Positions 41,536 through 51,900 of a stretch of 64,000 bases of DNA are shown here, one piece after another. The DNA comes from Bacteroidota bacterium (lineage in GTDB: Bacteria > Bacteroidota > Bacteroidia > B-17B0 > Aurantibacillaceae). Numbering within the stretch: the first letter of the stretch is position 1; each line of letters begins with the position of its first letter. A program made the position numbers and the translations under genes. The DNA lies in assembly GCA_020403265.1 (NCBI GenBank), contig JADBXZ010000012.1:62001-126000 (forward strand). Reading direction: 5' to 3'. The notes beneath the pieces were generated by a model. That model did not search any database. It was not told where the DNA came from and saw only the letters and a program-made list of their open reading frames with translations.

Positions 41536-43431
41536 ATGATAAAATTAATCCCATTAGTTCCTTTGTTTCCCTTACTAGGCTTCCTGGTTAATGGCTTCTT
41601 CGGCAAAAAACTATCTAAGTCTCTAAGCGGCAGCATAGCCTCTATTGCTGTATTGGCCTCCTTTATTATTTCAGTTCTTGCTTTTATTGAATTAAATGGT
41701 TCAACAAACAAAAGCAATGTAATCGACGTGTTTTCCTGGATTAATGCTGGAGACTTAAAAATTCCTTTTCAGTTTTTATATGATAATTTATCATCCTTGT
41801 TTTTGTTAATCATTACGGGAATTGGTTTTTTAATCCATGTTTATTCAACCGGATACATGCATGATGATGAAGGCTTCTCGCGCTTTTTCACCTATTTGAA
41901 TTTGTTTGTATTCTTTATGTTACTGTTAGTTTTAGGTAACAATTATTTAATCACCTTTGTTGGCTGGGAAGGTGTTGGTTTGTGTTCTTATTTACTTATT
42001 GGTTTTTGGTTCAAAAACACCGCCTACAACAACGCAGCCAAAAAAGCTTTTATCATGAATCGTATTGGTGATTTAGGTTTTTTATTAGGCATATTTTTAA
42101 TTTACATCACATTTGGCAGTATAACCTACACAGATATTTTCGATAAAGCGGGTTCTGTTCCTACTTCTACCATTACCGCAATTGCACTTTTATTATTTGT
42201 AGGCGCCATGGGTAAATCGGCACAATTACCATTATACACTTGGTTACCGGATGCCATGGCTGGTCCAACCCCGGTATCTGCATTAATACATGCTGCAACC
42301 ATGGTAACGGCTGGTATTTTTATGGTAGTACGTTCTAATATATTCTATTCTATAAGCGATGTGGCCAGTGAAACTGTAGCAATAGTTGGTGGAATAACTG
42401 CATTATTTGCAGCTTGCATTGGTTTATTGCAAAATGATATTAAAAAAATATTGGCGTATTCAACCGTATCTCAATTAGGTTTAATGTTTTTGGGATTGGG
42501 TGTAGGTGCCTATAGCAGCGCCGTATTTCACGTAACAACGCACGCATTTTTCAAAGCATTATTATTCTTAGGAGCCGGCTCCGTAATTCATGCCATGGGT
42601 GGCGAACAAGATATCCGTAAAATGGGAGGACTAAAAGGTAAAATCAAAATTACTTTCCTTACAATGTTTATAGCAACCATTGCAATTAGTGGTCTACCTC
42701 CATTTAGCGGATTTTTTAGTAAAGACGAATTATTAGCGCATGTTTATGAACATAGTAAGGCTTTATGGTTGGTGGGGATGCTTACTTCTATTCTCACTGC
42801 ATTTTATATGTTTAGAATGTTGTACTTAACTTTTTATGGTAAATTCAGAGGCACACATGAGCAGGAACATCATTTACATGAATCTCCGCCTAGTATGACC
42901 TTTCCTTTGATTATTTTAGCCATTCTTTCTGCATTAGGCGGATTGCTTGGTTTACCGGAGTTTTTACATTTACCAAACTGGATGCATCATCAAATTGGAG
43001 AAGTCATCATCATGAAAGGGAAATCTTTAATAACCCTTAGCCATGAAGTCGAGTTGATTTTAATGTGCTTGGCTGTAGCTGCTGCTGCCGCTAGTATCTT
43101 TTTTGCTTACAATTTATATTTAAAAAACAAAGTGTTGCCGGTAGCTAACGAAAGTGAATTAAAAAGCTGGCAACGTTTAATCTACAACAAATTTTATGTT
43201 GATGAGATTTATGAAGCTTTAATACGTAAGCCAATTGATGCTGTATCTGATGTATTATATAAGTATGTGGATGTTGCGATAATTGATGGCGTGGTGAATG
43301 GTGTTGGCTCAGCTGTAAAAGGTGTAGGAAGTGTTGTAAGATTAGCTCAAAATGGTAATATTGGCTTTTATATTATTAGCATGATAATGGGTATTGTATT
43401 TATTGTGTTATTTACATTGTTATATAGATAA
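41536..43431 (+). CDS. nuoL: NADH-quinone oxidoreductase subunit L
   Basis: Largest antiporter-like proton-pumping subunit (631 residues, about 16 helices including the long lateral helix at the C-terminus). Family motifs are FVGWEGVGLCSYLLIGFW (near 136), GKSAQLPLYTWLPDAMAGPT (near 230), ALIHAATMVTAGIFM, and LAYSTVSQLGLMFLGLG (near 310). It lies 29 bp after nuoK. Confidence 0.95.
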   Translation: MIKLIPLVPLFPLLGFLVNGFFGKKLSKSLSGSIASIAVLASFIISVLAFIELNGSTNKSNVIDVFSWINAGDLKIPFQFLYDNLSSLFLLIITGIGFLIHVYSTGYMHDDEGFSRFFTYLNLFVFFMLLLVLGNNYLITFVGWEGVGLCSYLLIGFWFKNTAYNNAAKKAFIMNRIGDLGFLLGIFLIYITFGSITYTDIFDKAGSVPTSTITAIALLLFVGAMGKSAQLPLYTWLPDAMAGPTPVSALIHAATMVTAGIFMVVRSNIFYSISDVASETVAIVGGITALFAACIGLLQNDIKKILAYSTVSQLGLMFLGLGVGAYSSAVFHVTTHAFFKALLFLGAGSVIHAMGGEQDIRKMGGLKGKIKITFLTMFIATIAISGLPPFSGFFSKDELLAHVYEHSKALWLVGMLTSILTAFYMFRMLYLTFYGKFRGTHEQEHHLHESPPSMTFPLIILAILSALGGLLGLPEFLHLPNWMHHQIGEVIIMKGKSLITLSHEVELILMCLAVAAAAASIFFAYNLYLKNKVLPVANESELKSWQRLIYNKFYVDEIYEALIRKPIDAVSDVLYKYVDVAIIDGVVNGVGSAVKGVGSVVRLAQNGNIGFYIISMIMGIVFIVLFTLLYR

Positions 43432-43461
43432 ATTAAAATTATAGAATAAAGAATTTCAGAT

Positions 43462-44928
43462 ATGTTATCACTTTTATTAATAGTTGTTCCGTTTTTAAGT
43501 GCATTGCTTTTATTTGTAAGCAAAAGTAAATCAACCAAACAAATTTCATTGTTTTCAACCATTATTACGTTTGGTATTGCAGTGGCAGCCATGTTTATGG
43601 TTAAACACAATCCTAATACAAATCTACTTCAGCTTGACCTTAATTGGATTCCGAGCTTGGGCATTCATTTTAATATAGAAATTAATATGCTAAGCTCTTT
43701 GCTGGTTTTGTTAACAGCATTCCTTCTGCCGCTAATTGTTTTAAGTGCTTTTAAAAACGAATACGCTAACGAGCATCAGTTTTATGGGTTAATGTTAATG
43801 ATGCAAAGCGCCCTAATGGGTGTATTTATGACCAATGATGGATTTTTATTTTATGTGTTCTGGGAGTTGGCATTAATTCCAATTTACTTTATTTGTTTAT
43901 TATGGGGTGGCGAAAACAGAGCGGCTATTACTTTCAAATTCTTTGTTTATACCTTATTAGGTTCGTTGTTTATGTTGGTTGGATTAATTTACGTTTACAA
44001 TCATACCAATATAGATGGCATGAAGTCTTGGAACATCAATGCATTATATGAAGCAGGCCGTTCACTGAATGCCGATCAACAAGGAGTGGTGTTTTGGTTA
44101 ATATTTATTGCATTTGCCATAAAAATGCCAATTTTTCCTTTTCATACCTGGCAACCTAACACTTACGTTAACGCACCAACACAAGGCACTATGCTCCTTT
44201 CGGGTATTATGTTAAAGATGGGAACTTTTGCTTTAATAAAATGGTTACTGCCACTTACACCAATTGGATTGCAAGATTGTGGTCATACAGCCATTATTTT
44301 ATCTGTAATTGGAATTGTATATGCTTCATGTATTGCAATTGTACAAAAGGATTACAAACGATTAATAGCTTATTCGTCAATTGCCCACGTGGGATTAATT
44401 TCTGCAGGTATTCTAACTGCTAATCAACAAGGCCTGCAAGGTGCTATCATGCAGATGTTAGCTCACGGTGTTAATGTAGTTGCTTTGTTTTTAATCGCAG
44501 ATATTTTATTACGCCATACAGGTACCAGAGAATTAGATAAGCTTGGGGGAATACGCAATATGAATGGAAATTTTGCTGTGCTTTTCCTTATCGTAGTTCT
44601 GGGTTCAGTTGCCTTACCGCTTACCAATGGTTTTGTTGGTGAATTTTTATTGCTAAGCGGCGTTTACAAATATAATGCGGCGATTGCCGGCTTTGCAGGA
44701 CTGTCGGTGATTTTAGGTGCTGTTTACATGCTTAGAAGTTATCAGCACATCATGCTCGGAGAACGTATAGATAATCACAACACCTTTGGCGCATTAGCCA
44801 CATCAGACAAAGCTGTTCTTATCATTGCATGTATTGCGATTGTAGCTTTTGGTATTTATCCGGCACCACTAAACAGCATGGCCGAGCAAGGAATCAAAGA
44901 ACTATTAGCAATTATTAAACCTAACTAG
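43462..44928 (+). CDS. nuoM: NADH-quinone oxidoreductase subunit M
   Basis: Antiporter-like proton-pumping subunit (488 residues, about 14 helices). Key Glu and Lys sites lie in FYVFWELALIPIYFICLLWG (near 130) and AIKMPIFPFHTWQPNTYVNA (near 217). LIAYSSIAHVGLISAGIL follows near 300. It lies 30 bp after nuoL. Confidence 0.95.
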   Translation: MLSLLLIVVPFLSALLLFVSKSKSTKQISLFSTIITFGIAVAAMFMVKHNPNTNLLQLDLNWIPSLGIHFNIEINMLSSLLVLLTAFLLPLIVLSAFKNEYANEHQFYGLMLMMQSALMGVFMTNDGFLFYVFWELALIPIYFICLLWGGENRAAITFKFFVYTLLGSLFMLVGLIYVYNHTNIDGMKSWNINALYEAGRSLNADQQGVVFWLIFIAFAIKMPIFPFHTWQPNTYVNAPTQGTMLLSGIMLKMGTFALIKWLLPLTPIGLQDCGHTAIILSVIGIVYASCIAIVQKDYKRLIAYSSIAHVGLISAGILTANQQGLQGAIMQMLAHGVNVVALFLIADILLRHTGTRELDKLGGIRNMNGNFAVLFLIVVLGSVALPLTNGFVGEFLLLSGVYKYNAAIAGFAGLSVILGAVYMLRSYQHIMLGERIDNHNTFGALATSDKAVLIIACIAIVAFGIYPAPLNSMAEQGIKELLAIIKPN

Positions 44929-44958
44929 TAATAAATCATCATCTAAATATAAAGTAAC

Positions 44959-46353
44959 ATGAAGGGACTATTAATTATCAGCGGATTGGGAATTGTAGCG
45001 ATGCTGGCTGAAATATTTAAATTCAAAAAAGCCTTACTTCCAATTGTTCTATTAGGAATTGTTGCAGCCTATGCTACTAATTTCATAGAATGGAATTCGC
45101 CGCAAAGTATTGTATACTTTGACAACATGATTGCATTTGATAAATTAGGCATTGCTTTTTCCGGCATAATTATAGCCACAGCTTTTCTTTGGTTTATTTT
45201 AGCAAACGATTATTTTGAAGATACTAATAACTCAGTTGATCATTTTGCGCTTGTATTATTTGCGTTGGTTGGTGCACTCATGTTAACCGCCTATAAAAAC
45301 ATGACCACCCTATTCCTTGGCATTGAAATCATGAGTATTCCAATGTATGTATTAGCCGCAAGTAAAAAGAATAATATAAAAAGTAATGAGGCCGGATTTA
45401 AATACTTAATCATGGGTTCATTTGCAAGTGGTTTTCTTTTGTTTGGAATTGCTTTGGTTTATGGTGCCTGTGGCTCGTTTGATTTATTCATGATTAAGAG
45501 TTACATCACCATTAATAGTGCCACCCTGCCATCTTTCTTTTATGTTGGTGTTCTAATGATTTTGATTGCCATGTGCTTCAAAGTAAGCGCAGCTCCTTTT
45601 CATTTTTGGGCTCCGGATGTTTATGAAGGCTCACCTACACTTATTACAGCTTTAATGAGCACTGTTGTTAAAACTGCTGCTTTTGCTGCATTCTTAAGAT
45701 TGTTTATGATTAGCTTTAGTGGTGTTAGCGAATTATGGACCATGGTATTGGCAGTAGTTGTTGCTTTATCTTTAATTGTAGCTAATTTATCGGCGGCCAT
45801 GCAAAGTAATGTCAAAAGAATGCTTGCGTTTTCAAGCATTAGCCATGCAGCTTTTATGTTAATGGTTATTTTAGCCAATGTAAGAAGTAACCTTTCCGTA
45901 AGTGCATTGATTTATTATTCTTTAGCTTACAGTATTGGCAGCATTGCGGCGTTTGGCGTTGTTTATAATGTTGCACTTAAAGCTAACGAAGACATTACTT
46001 CGTTTAACGGTTTATCTAAAAGGCATCCGTTACTTGCTTTTTGCATGACAGTATCTATGTTATCGTTAGCCGGTATTCCGGTTACCTCCGGTTTTTTCGC
46101 AAAGTATTTCGTGTTTACGGCAATGATAGGAACCCACTACAAATGGTTATTAATCATAGCTGTATTGACATCCGCAGTAGGTGTGTATTATTACCTTAAA
46201 GTTGTGATCGCCATGTATTTTAAAGGTAACGAATCAGATAATGAAAAACTAATCGTCGAAAAATCCCAAGCAATTGTAATTGTTTTAAGTACCATTATTA
46301 CTCTGGTAATTGGAATTGTACCTAATTTGGTTGCAGATATTTTTAGTTTTTAA
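44959..46353 (+). CDS. nuoN: NADH-quinone oxidoreductase subunit N
   Basis: Third antiporter-like subunit (464 residues, about 14 helices) and last gene of the nuo operon. Motifs are FLGIEIMSIPMYVLAASKK (near 116), FKVSAAPFHFWAPDVYEGSP (near 197) and MLAFSSISHAAFMLMVIL (near 290). It is convergent with a T9SS cargo gene after only 17 bp, with no obvious terminator hairpin. Confidence 0.95.
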   Translation: MKGLLIISGLGIVAMLAEIFKFKKALLPIVLLGIVAAYATNFIEWNSPQSIVYFDNMIAFDKLGIAFSGIIIATAFLWFILANDYFEDTNNSVDHFALVLFALVGALMLTAYKNMTTLFLGIEIMSIPMYVLAASKKNNIKSNEAGFKYLIMGSFASGFLLFGIALVYGACGSFDLFMIKSYITINSATLPSFFYVGVLMILIAMCFKVSAAPFHFWAPDVYEGSPTLITALMSTVVKTAAFAAFLRLFMISFSGVSELWTMVLAVVVALSLIVANLSAAMQSNVKRMLAFSSISHAAFMLMVILANVRSNLSVSALIYYSLAYSIGSIAAFGVVYNVALKANEDITSFNGLSKRHPLLAFCMTVSMLSLAGIPVTSGFFAKYFVFTAMIGTHYKWLLIIAVLTSAVGVYYYLKVVIAMYFKGNESDNEKLIVEKSQAIVIVLSTIITLVIGIVPNLVADIFSF

Positions 46354-46370
46354 GGATTAATTAAATTTAT

Positions 46371-47354
46371 CTATTCCTTAATTATTTTTTCCTGAAGAAT
46401 GGTTTTGTTATCCAATTCTAGGTTCAAGAAATAAACACCTTTATCAAGGTTGTTTAAATCTACATTTACCTGTTCGGTTGTTTGAATATAATTTTGTATG
46501 TCAACCATTTCACCTATTAAGTTGAACAACTTTACATTAATATTTTTTCCTTTTAATGCTGGATGATAAATATTAATAAAACTTTGACTTGGGTTTGGCG
46601 CAATGATAAAATTATTTTTGTCAAAAACATTTTCAAAGATATCTGTCACTGTATAATCACATGCTAAACTATATGTGGGCGACTGGAATGTTGAAAAATT
46701 ATCATCTTTGTAACACCTAAAACCACCAAAGGGATTTTCATTATGTGTAATAACTGTAACTTGTGTAATTGCTTCGCAATAAGATGGATCAAAACGGCCA
46801 AATATATCTCCGATCTTTTGGTAAGCAATTGTGGTACTTGTGCTCGCCGTATTGGTTAATGTTTCAACAGCTTGAAACTCATAAGATAATTTTAACCACT
46901 TTAAATTTACAGAATTAATAATTGAATGACCGGTATCCAATACGGTAACCGTTCTGCGAGAGGTTGCACATTGTGACGGTATGCCAGAAAAGCCGTGACC
47001 TGGTCTAACACGCAGCCATTTATCACCAACATTAGCATTAAAATTATACAATGTATCTAAACCCATGTATACAACATTGTTTTGTTCGCGGGTTAAATAG
47101 TAACCTTGATTAGTTGTATGTATGCCTGCTCCAGTCATTGGATTATACCCAGTGAAATTACTTTCAATCATTTGATATGTTTGCCCATCAACTATTGTGT
47201 TTCCTTTAAAGCTAAGTTTATAATAACCCTTCACCGGCGTGTAAAAACGGTAAGCCGTAAAATACCACTCCGCGCCCGCTGGACACCAACTTTGTGCGCA
47301 AGTGTTGGAAATGATAAAAACGGGTAAAGCAATTATGAATAAAAGCTTTTTCAT
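46371..47354 (-). CDS. T9SS type A sorting domain-containing secreted protein
   Basis: A 327-residue exported protein with a signal peptide (1-20, ending CAQ) and an uncharacterised ectodomain with AEWYFTAYRFYTPVKGYYK and repeated aromatic strands. The C-terminal type A sorting domain contains IIAPNPSQSFINIYHP and DLNNLDKGVYFLNLEL. It is the last gene of a three-gene cluster of T9SS cargo. Its ATG overlaps the preceding gene's stop (ATGA). The function is unknown. Confidence 0.83.
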   Translation of the reverse strand: MKKLLFIIALPVFIISNTCAQSWCPAGAEWYFTAYRFYTPVKGYYKLSFKGNTIVDGQTYQMIESNFTGYNPMTGAGIHTTNQGYYLTREQNNVVYMGLDTLYNFNANVGDKWLRVRPGHGFSGIPSQCATSRRTVTVLDTGHSIINSVNLKWLKLSYEFQAVETLTNTASTSTTIAYQKIGDIFGRFDPSYCEAITQVTVITHNENPFGGFRCYKDDNFSTFQSPTYSLACDYTVTDIFENVFDKNNFIIAPNPSQSFINIYHPALKGKNINVKLFNLIGEMVDIQNYIQTTEQVNVDLNNLDKGVYFLNLELDNKTILQEKIIKE

Positions 47355-48889
47355 TCTTTGATGATTTTTGTAGTGTAGGTTTTATTATCCTCATCAACTA
47401 ATTTTAATAAGTAAACCCCTTTTGGTAAAGTAGCTAAATTAATTTGGGTTATGCCATTTGTAAATTGAGCCGATGTGTTTAATACTGTTTGTCCTAAAAT
47501 ATTGTTTAATGTTAGTTGTGATTTTTTATTACCAAACAGGCTTGAATTTAAATTTAAAAGTTGTTGGGCGGGTTGCGGAAAAATATTTATCTCGCTACGA
47601 TTGTATTGTTGGTTATTAAAACCCACACCAATACTATTACAAAAAGCCTGGGTACTATCGCACAAGGTACTATCCACAACTGTAAATGAAAATGGCATGC
47701 CACCGGGCTTTTGAAACAACCAATAGCTAATTATTGCACCTTTATTGCTTAACAAATTTAAACTTTTTGTAAACTTTGAATTAGCAGATGCAGTATCGTA
47801 ACTGTAGTACCTTCGTTTTTTTAAGTAACCGTTTTTATCGGTTTTTATTAATCGTAAACCATATTTAGAAATCAAGTTGTAGTTATTCAAGGTATCATAA
47901 TGCCCTGATATTAAAAGATCACCATTTGAATACTCTTGTATACTACTGAATTGATTGTAAATGGAAAGGGTATCGTACTCTTTGGTAAAAATAGTATTTA
48001 AGTTGTTGGCTCCAAATTTAACCAAGTAACTTTTATTACGTCTACTTCCTAAATCGTTACATTGATCTTTATCTCCTATAGCAATAAAATGTTTGTCTTT
48101 TGTTTGAAGACCATCAATAAATGTACTACCACATCCACCGCCAAATGCTTTAGACGCTATAAAATTACATAAACTATCAAATAAAAAAATAGTGCCGTAA
48201 TTACTGTACCCCTGATTAGGGTGGCCGTCATAGATAAACTGATTTCCAATAACATAAATCCTCTTTGTTAAGCTATCTTGAATAATTTTTTTAGGCTCAA
48301 TAAAATAAGGCGCAACGGGTTTGCTATAAAATTTGCGCCATTGCTCATTACCATTAGCATCTGTTTTAATATTAATTATCGCATGATAAGTGTTGCTGTT
48401 ATAACAAACACCGGATAAAATAAAGCCACCATCTATTGATTTTGTCGCTGCTTGTAGTGTTATAAATTTATTATTCTCATAGTATTTTTTTTGCCATAAG
48501 GTGTCGCCGTTGTAGTTAAATTTAATAAAAACCCCTAATTGATTGTTACTACTATCTTTTACATGGCGGTACAAGTAAAAAGCATCACTATCTATAATTC
48601 CTGCCCTACTATCTAATAACTCAAGTAAATACATAAATTTACTATTACCATAATTTTTTTCCCACAATTTATTCCCATTAGCATCTGTGCCTATGATTTT
48701 TAAAACATTAAAAATACCATTTGTTCCCAACCCTACGGTAATTATATTGCCGTTGGGAGCTTCAAATGCATCTAGGCATTGCGATGTTATAACATTATTT
48801 AAAAAATAGTTTTTACTAAAACCACCTTGGGCAAAGCTTAATTGCCTTGCCCATAGTAGTAAAATGTATATTATCAAATTAAACTTCAA
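47351..48889 (-). CDS. T9SS type A sorting domain-containing secreted protein (repeat-bearing)
   Basis: An exported protein of about 512 residues. It contains repeated segments of the type KTDANGNEQWRKFYS, GTDANGNKLWEKNYG and KFNYNGDTLWQKKYY, spaced like blades of a beta-propeller. It ends in a type A sorting domain with IFPQPAQQLLNLNS and KTYTTKIIKE. There is no early ATG. TTG at 48887-48889 gives MKFNLIIYILLLWARQLSFAQ, a good signal peptide. TTG at 48905-48907 would add six residues and remains possible. It lies just downstream of the metzincin-like gene and overlaps the next gene by 4 bp, so the three form one transcript. The ligand is unknown. Confidence 0.8.
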   Translation of the reverse strand: MKFNLIIYILLLWARQLSFAQGGFSKNYFLNNVITSQCLDAFEAPNGNIITVGLGTNGIFNVLKIIGTDANGNKLWEKNYGNSKFMYLLELLDSRAGIIDSDAFYLYRHVKDSSNNQLGVFIKFNYNGDTLWQKKYYENNKFITLQAATKSIDGGFILSGVCYNSNTYHAIINIKTDANGNEQWRKFYSKPVAPYFIEPKKIIQDSLTKRIYVIGNQFIYDGHPNQGYSNYGTIFLFDSLCNFIASKAFGGGCGSTFIDGLQTKDKHFIAIGDKDQCNDLGSRRNKSYLVKFGANNLNTIFTKEYDTLSIYNQFSSIQEYSNGDLLISGHYDTLNNYNLISKYGLRLIKTDKNGYLKKRRYYSYDTASANSKFTKSLNLLSNKGAIISYWLFQKPGGMPFSFTVVDSTLCDSTQAFCNSIGVGFNNQQYNRSEINIFPQPAQQLLNLNSSLFGNKKSQLTLNNILGQTVLNTSAQFTNGITQINLATLPKGVYLLKLVDEDNKTYTTKIIKE

Positions 48890-48910
48890 GGTATCACTAA
48901 GGTACAAAAA

Positions 48911-51900
48911 TTAATTGATTTTAACTAATTTTTGCTGATCAACTACTGTTTTGCCATTTTTGCAAACTAGGTGGTAAACTCCTGCTGGTAATTCTTGCAT
49001 GGATATTTGAATCATTTCGCCGTTTTTAGATTTTGTTTCGTAAACTAATTTTCCTAAAGTGTCAAAAACATTTACTTCTAAAACGCCAATGGCCTCACTT
49101 GTGAATTGATAATTAATGAAAGTGTTGGACGGATTAGGGTAAACAATCACATCATACTTACCCATCAAGTTATATGCGGCTATGCTTTCTAAATTACTTA
49201 AATTATCAGAACCGTTTTCTAATTTTGGCAACTCTCGCGGAATGTAATAGTCAATTTTATTTACGAGTTTATTTAGCACCTTAACACCCGGCAAATCGCT
49301 GTTAAAATTAGCAGCCATCATTTTTGAACTGTTCGATTGATTTGACCCAATTCCTGAATAAGTTTTATTTGATGTTAAATCAATTAAAGCATTTTGAAAG
49401 TTGGATAAATCAGGGTTATTACTGGCGATTTTATTTGATTGCTGCCTTGCCTTAGCAATCTGTCCATTATTTAAATAAGCGTAAGTTAATAGTTCATCTT
49501 TGTCGGGCATAGGGTTATTAACGTCTAACAAAACAGCAATTACACTATCATTGTTGGCCTCAAGAGAGTCTGTTAAGTAATAGTTGAGTTTTTCAGCATA
49601 ATAACCTTGCAAATCAGGGTTGTTATATATAAACCTACCGGCAACATTCTTCTCATTTGTCGCTAAATTAGTAATTGAATTGTTAATGTTGATAATTCGT
49701 GAACTGCCTCCTCCACCACCGCCACCGCCGGAGCTTTGCGTTTCTGGGCAATGATTTGGGCTATACACACCCCCGCCGTTCAAAACATTCAACAATGGAT
49801 CTTTACAAGTAGAGTTTGGTAAGTCCGGCCTTGATTGGGCATCTCCAGTCGTTGGATGATTGTATGATTTTATGCTTATGCCTTGTACACCCCATTTTTG
49901 TTCGCCACCACAACTTGCAGCATAACGGTTTCTCACAAATGTTAAGAAATTCCCAGTCATGCCTTGATTTGTCATAACCGTTGGGGCTACACCTCCTGTT
50001 GAACTTTGCGTTAAACTTATATCAAATGCGTTGTTAACTACAGTAAAAACATTACAATTCATTCTTAAACCATCAGTATTGTTTGTACTGCCACTGTTGT
50101 TATTCATTGCCAAAATCCCGGTGAATAAATTAGAGAAGGTGTTTCTGTAAATTTGATGTAAACCATTTGTACTATTGTTGCTGGCAACTCCTACATTAAA
50201 AAAACTTCCAACACTATTATTAAAAATATTGTTTCGTACATTATATAGTTTACATTGATTTAAATACAATCCGGTAGCGCTACCTATACCAGGACCGTTA
50301 ATGTTATTTTTTTCATAAATAAATGAATTGATATTCATAGCATAGGTACTATTGTAAATGATATTGTTGAAATCTGTATTTGCGATTACCGGCACCCTTA
50401 ATGGGTTTGTGTTTTCAATGTAAATACCATTACTTAATCCATTAAATATATTTTTTGTGAAACCGCCAGAACAAGGTGTTATGTTATTATTACAAACATG
50501 GTCTACTCTAAAAGTCGCATCACTTGCATAAATTCCTGTTCTTCTTTGATTAATGTTGAATGTATTACCAGCTAAATATTCAAATTTACATCGGGTAAAG
50601 TTAATACCGGTAACCTGTGCAAGATTCACGTGTTCAAGCGGCAATGCATTTGCTTTTAAAACACCGGTTGTTCTAAAATTACAATTATTAAAATATGATT
50701 TGTCCGTAAATGAATAACTAACCATTACTACATCTCGTACATTATTTATAAAATTAGCATTATCAGCCAAAATTACACCACCTGTAGTACCGCCTATTAC
50801 AAAGAAAGGGCTACCAATAGAACTTAAACCATTAAAAACTCCTATTTCAGCATCTCTAATAGTTCCCCCATTGATAATATTTATCATACCTTGATTGATG
50901 GCATATCCTCCACTGTAATTTTGGTTTAAGGAACTAGTGCCGTGTAGCTGAACACCTTGCCATCTTCCGGATTTACTCCAAGTTGTTACCTCACCACCAT
51001 CAATCACTAGTTTTGCACCTTTTTCTACTTTTATAACGCCTTCTTTCGCCATGTTTACCCTACATTTTATTGTTAAAGTGTTGCCAGTTTTAACAACTAT
51101 GTCTTCATACATTTGAATGTCAAAATCCCATGTTTCATTAGCAGTGATATTCCAAGTGTTTGTATGATCGCTAGGCAAATCAGCTGCAAAGCTTCTAAGG
51201 GGGTTTACGGGCAAACCTAAATCAACAGGATTAAGACGCATAGCTCGAATTCTTCTCCCCATTTGTAGTGGAGAGAACCAATCCATATTACCTGCTGACA
51301 TAACATTATTACTTAAATTAATCCCTGCTATTTTCTCATAACATGAATTGCATGGGGAATTAGAAGGAGGAGCTGTTCCATAAATAGGAGAACCATCATT
51401 AGCACAGTTACCTGTCCATACTTCGCATGTTGTCTGTCCGGGAACAAACACATCACTTAGATAGTCATTCGTTCCACAAGGAGAGGCAAAAGCAGCCCAG
51501 TCAGCACCTCCATTTCCACCACCGCAACCATGATCTTGATAGATATGTCCAAGCCCAAAACAATGCAAGATTTCATGTCGCAAAGCTGCTCTGAAAAATA
51601 GAGGGTCATAGTAGGTAACTGAAGTTTCGATTGCGGGTTTATTATTCCAACCACTCAATTGGTTTTTACCATTCATTGAAATGATTATTGGAAGGCCTTC
51701 TTCTAGTCTCCCTGATGGATAATAAGTTTCGATGAAACTAAACTGATTGAATCCAGTAGCGTTAATACCATAATACAAGCTTGTATTTGGGTAATAGTAT
51801 ACGTTCGTAACGCTGTATTGTATTTTTGAATCTAAATATTGGCTAGTCATAAAACTAGGGGCATAGTTTGCGCTTCTCAATACTGAGAATCTGTCTGAAT

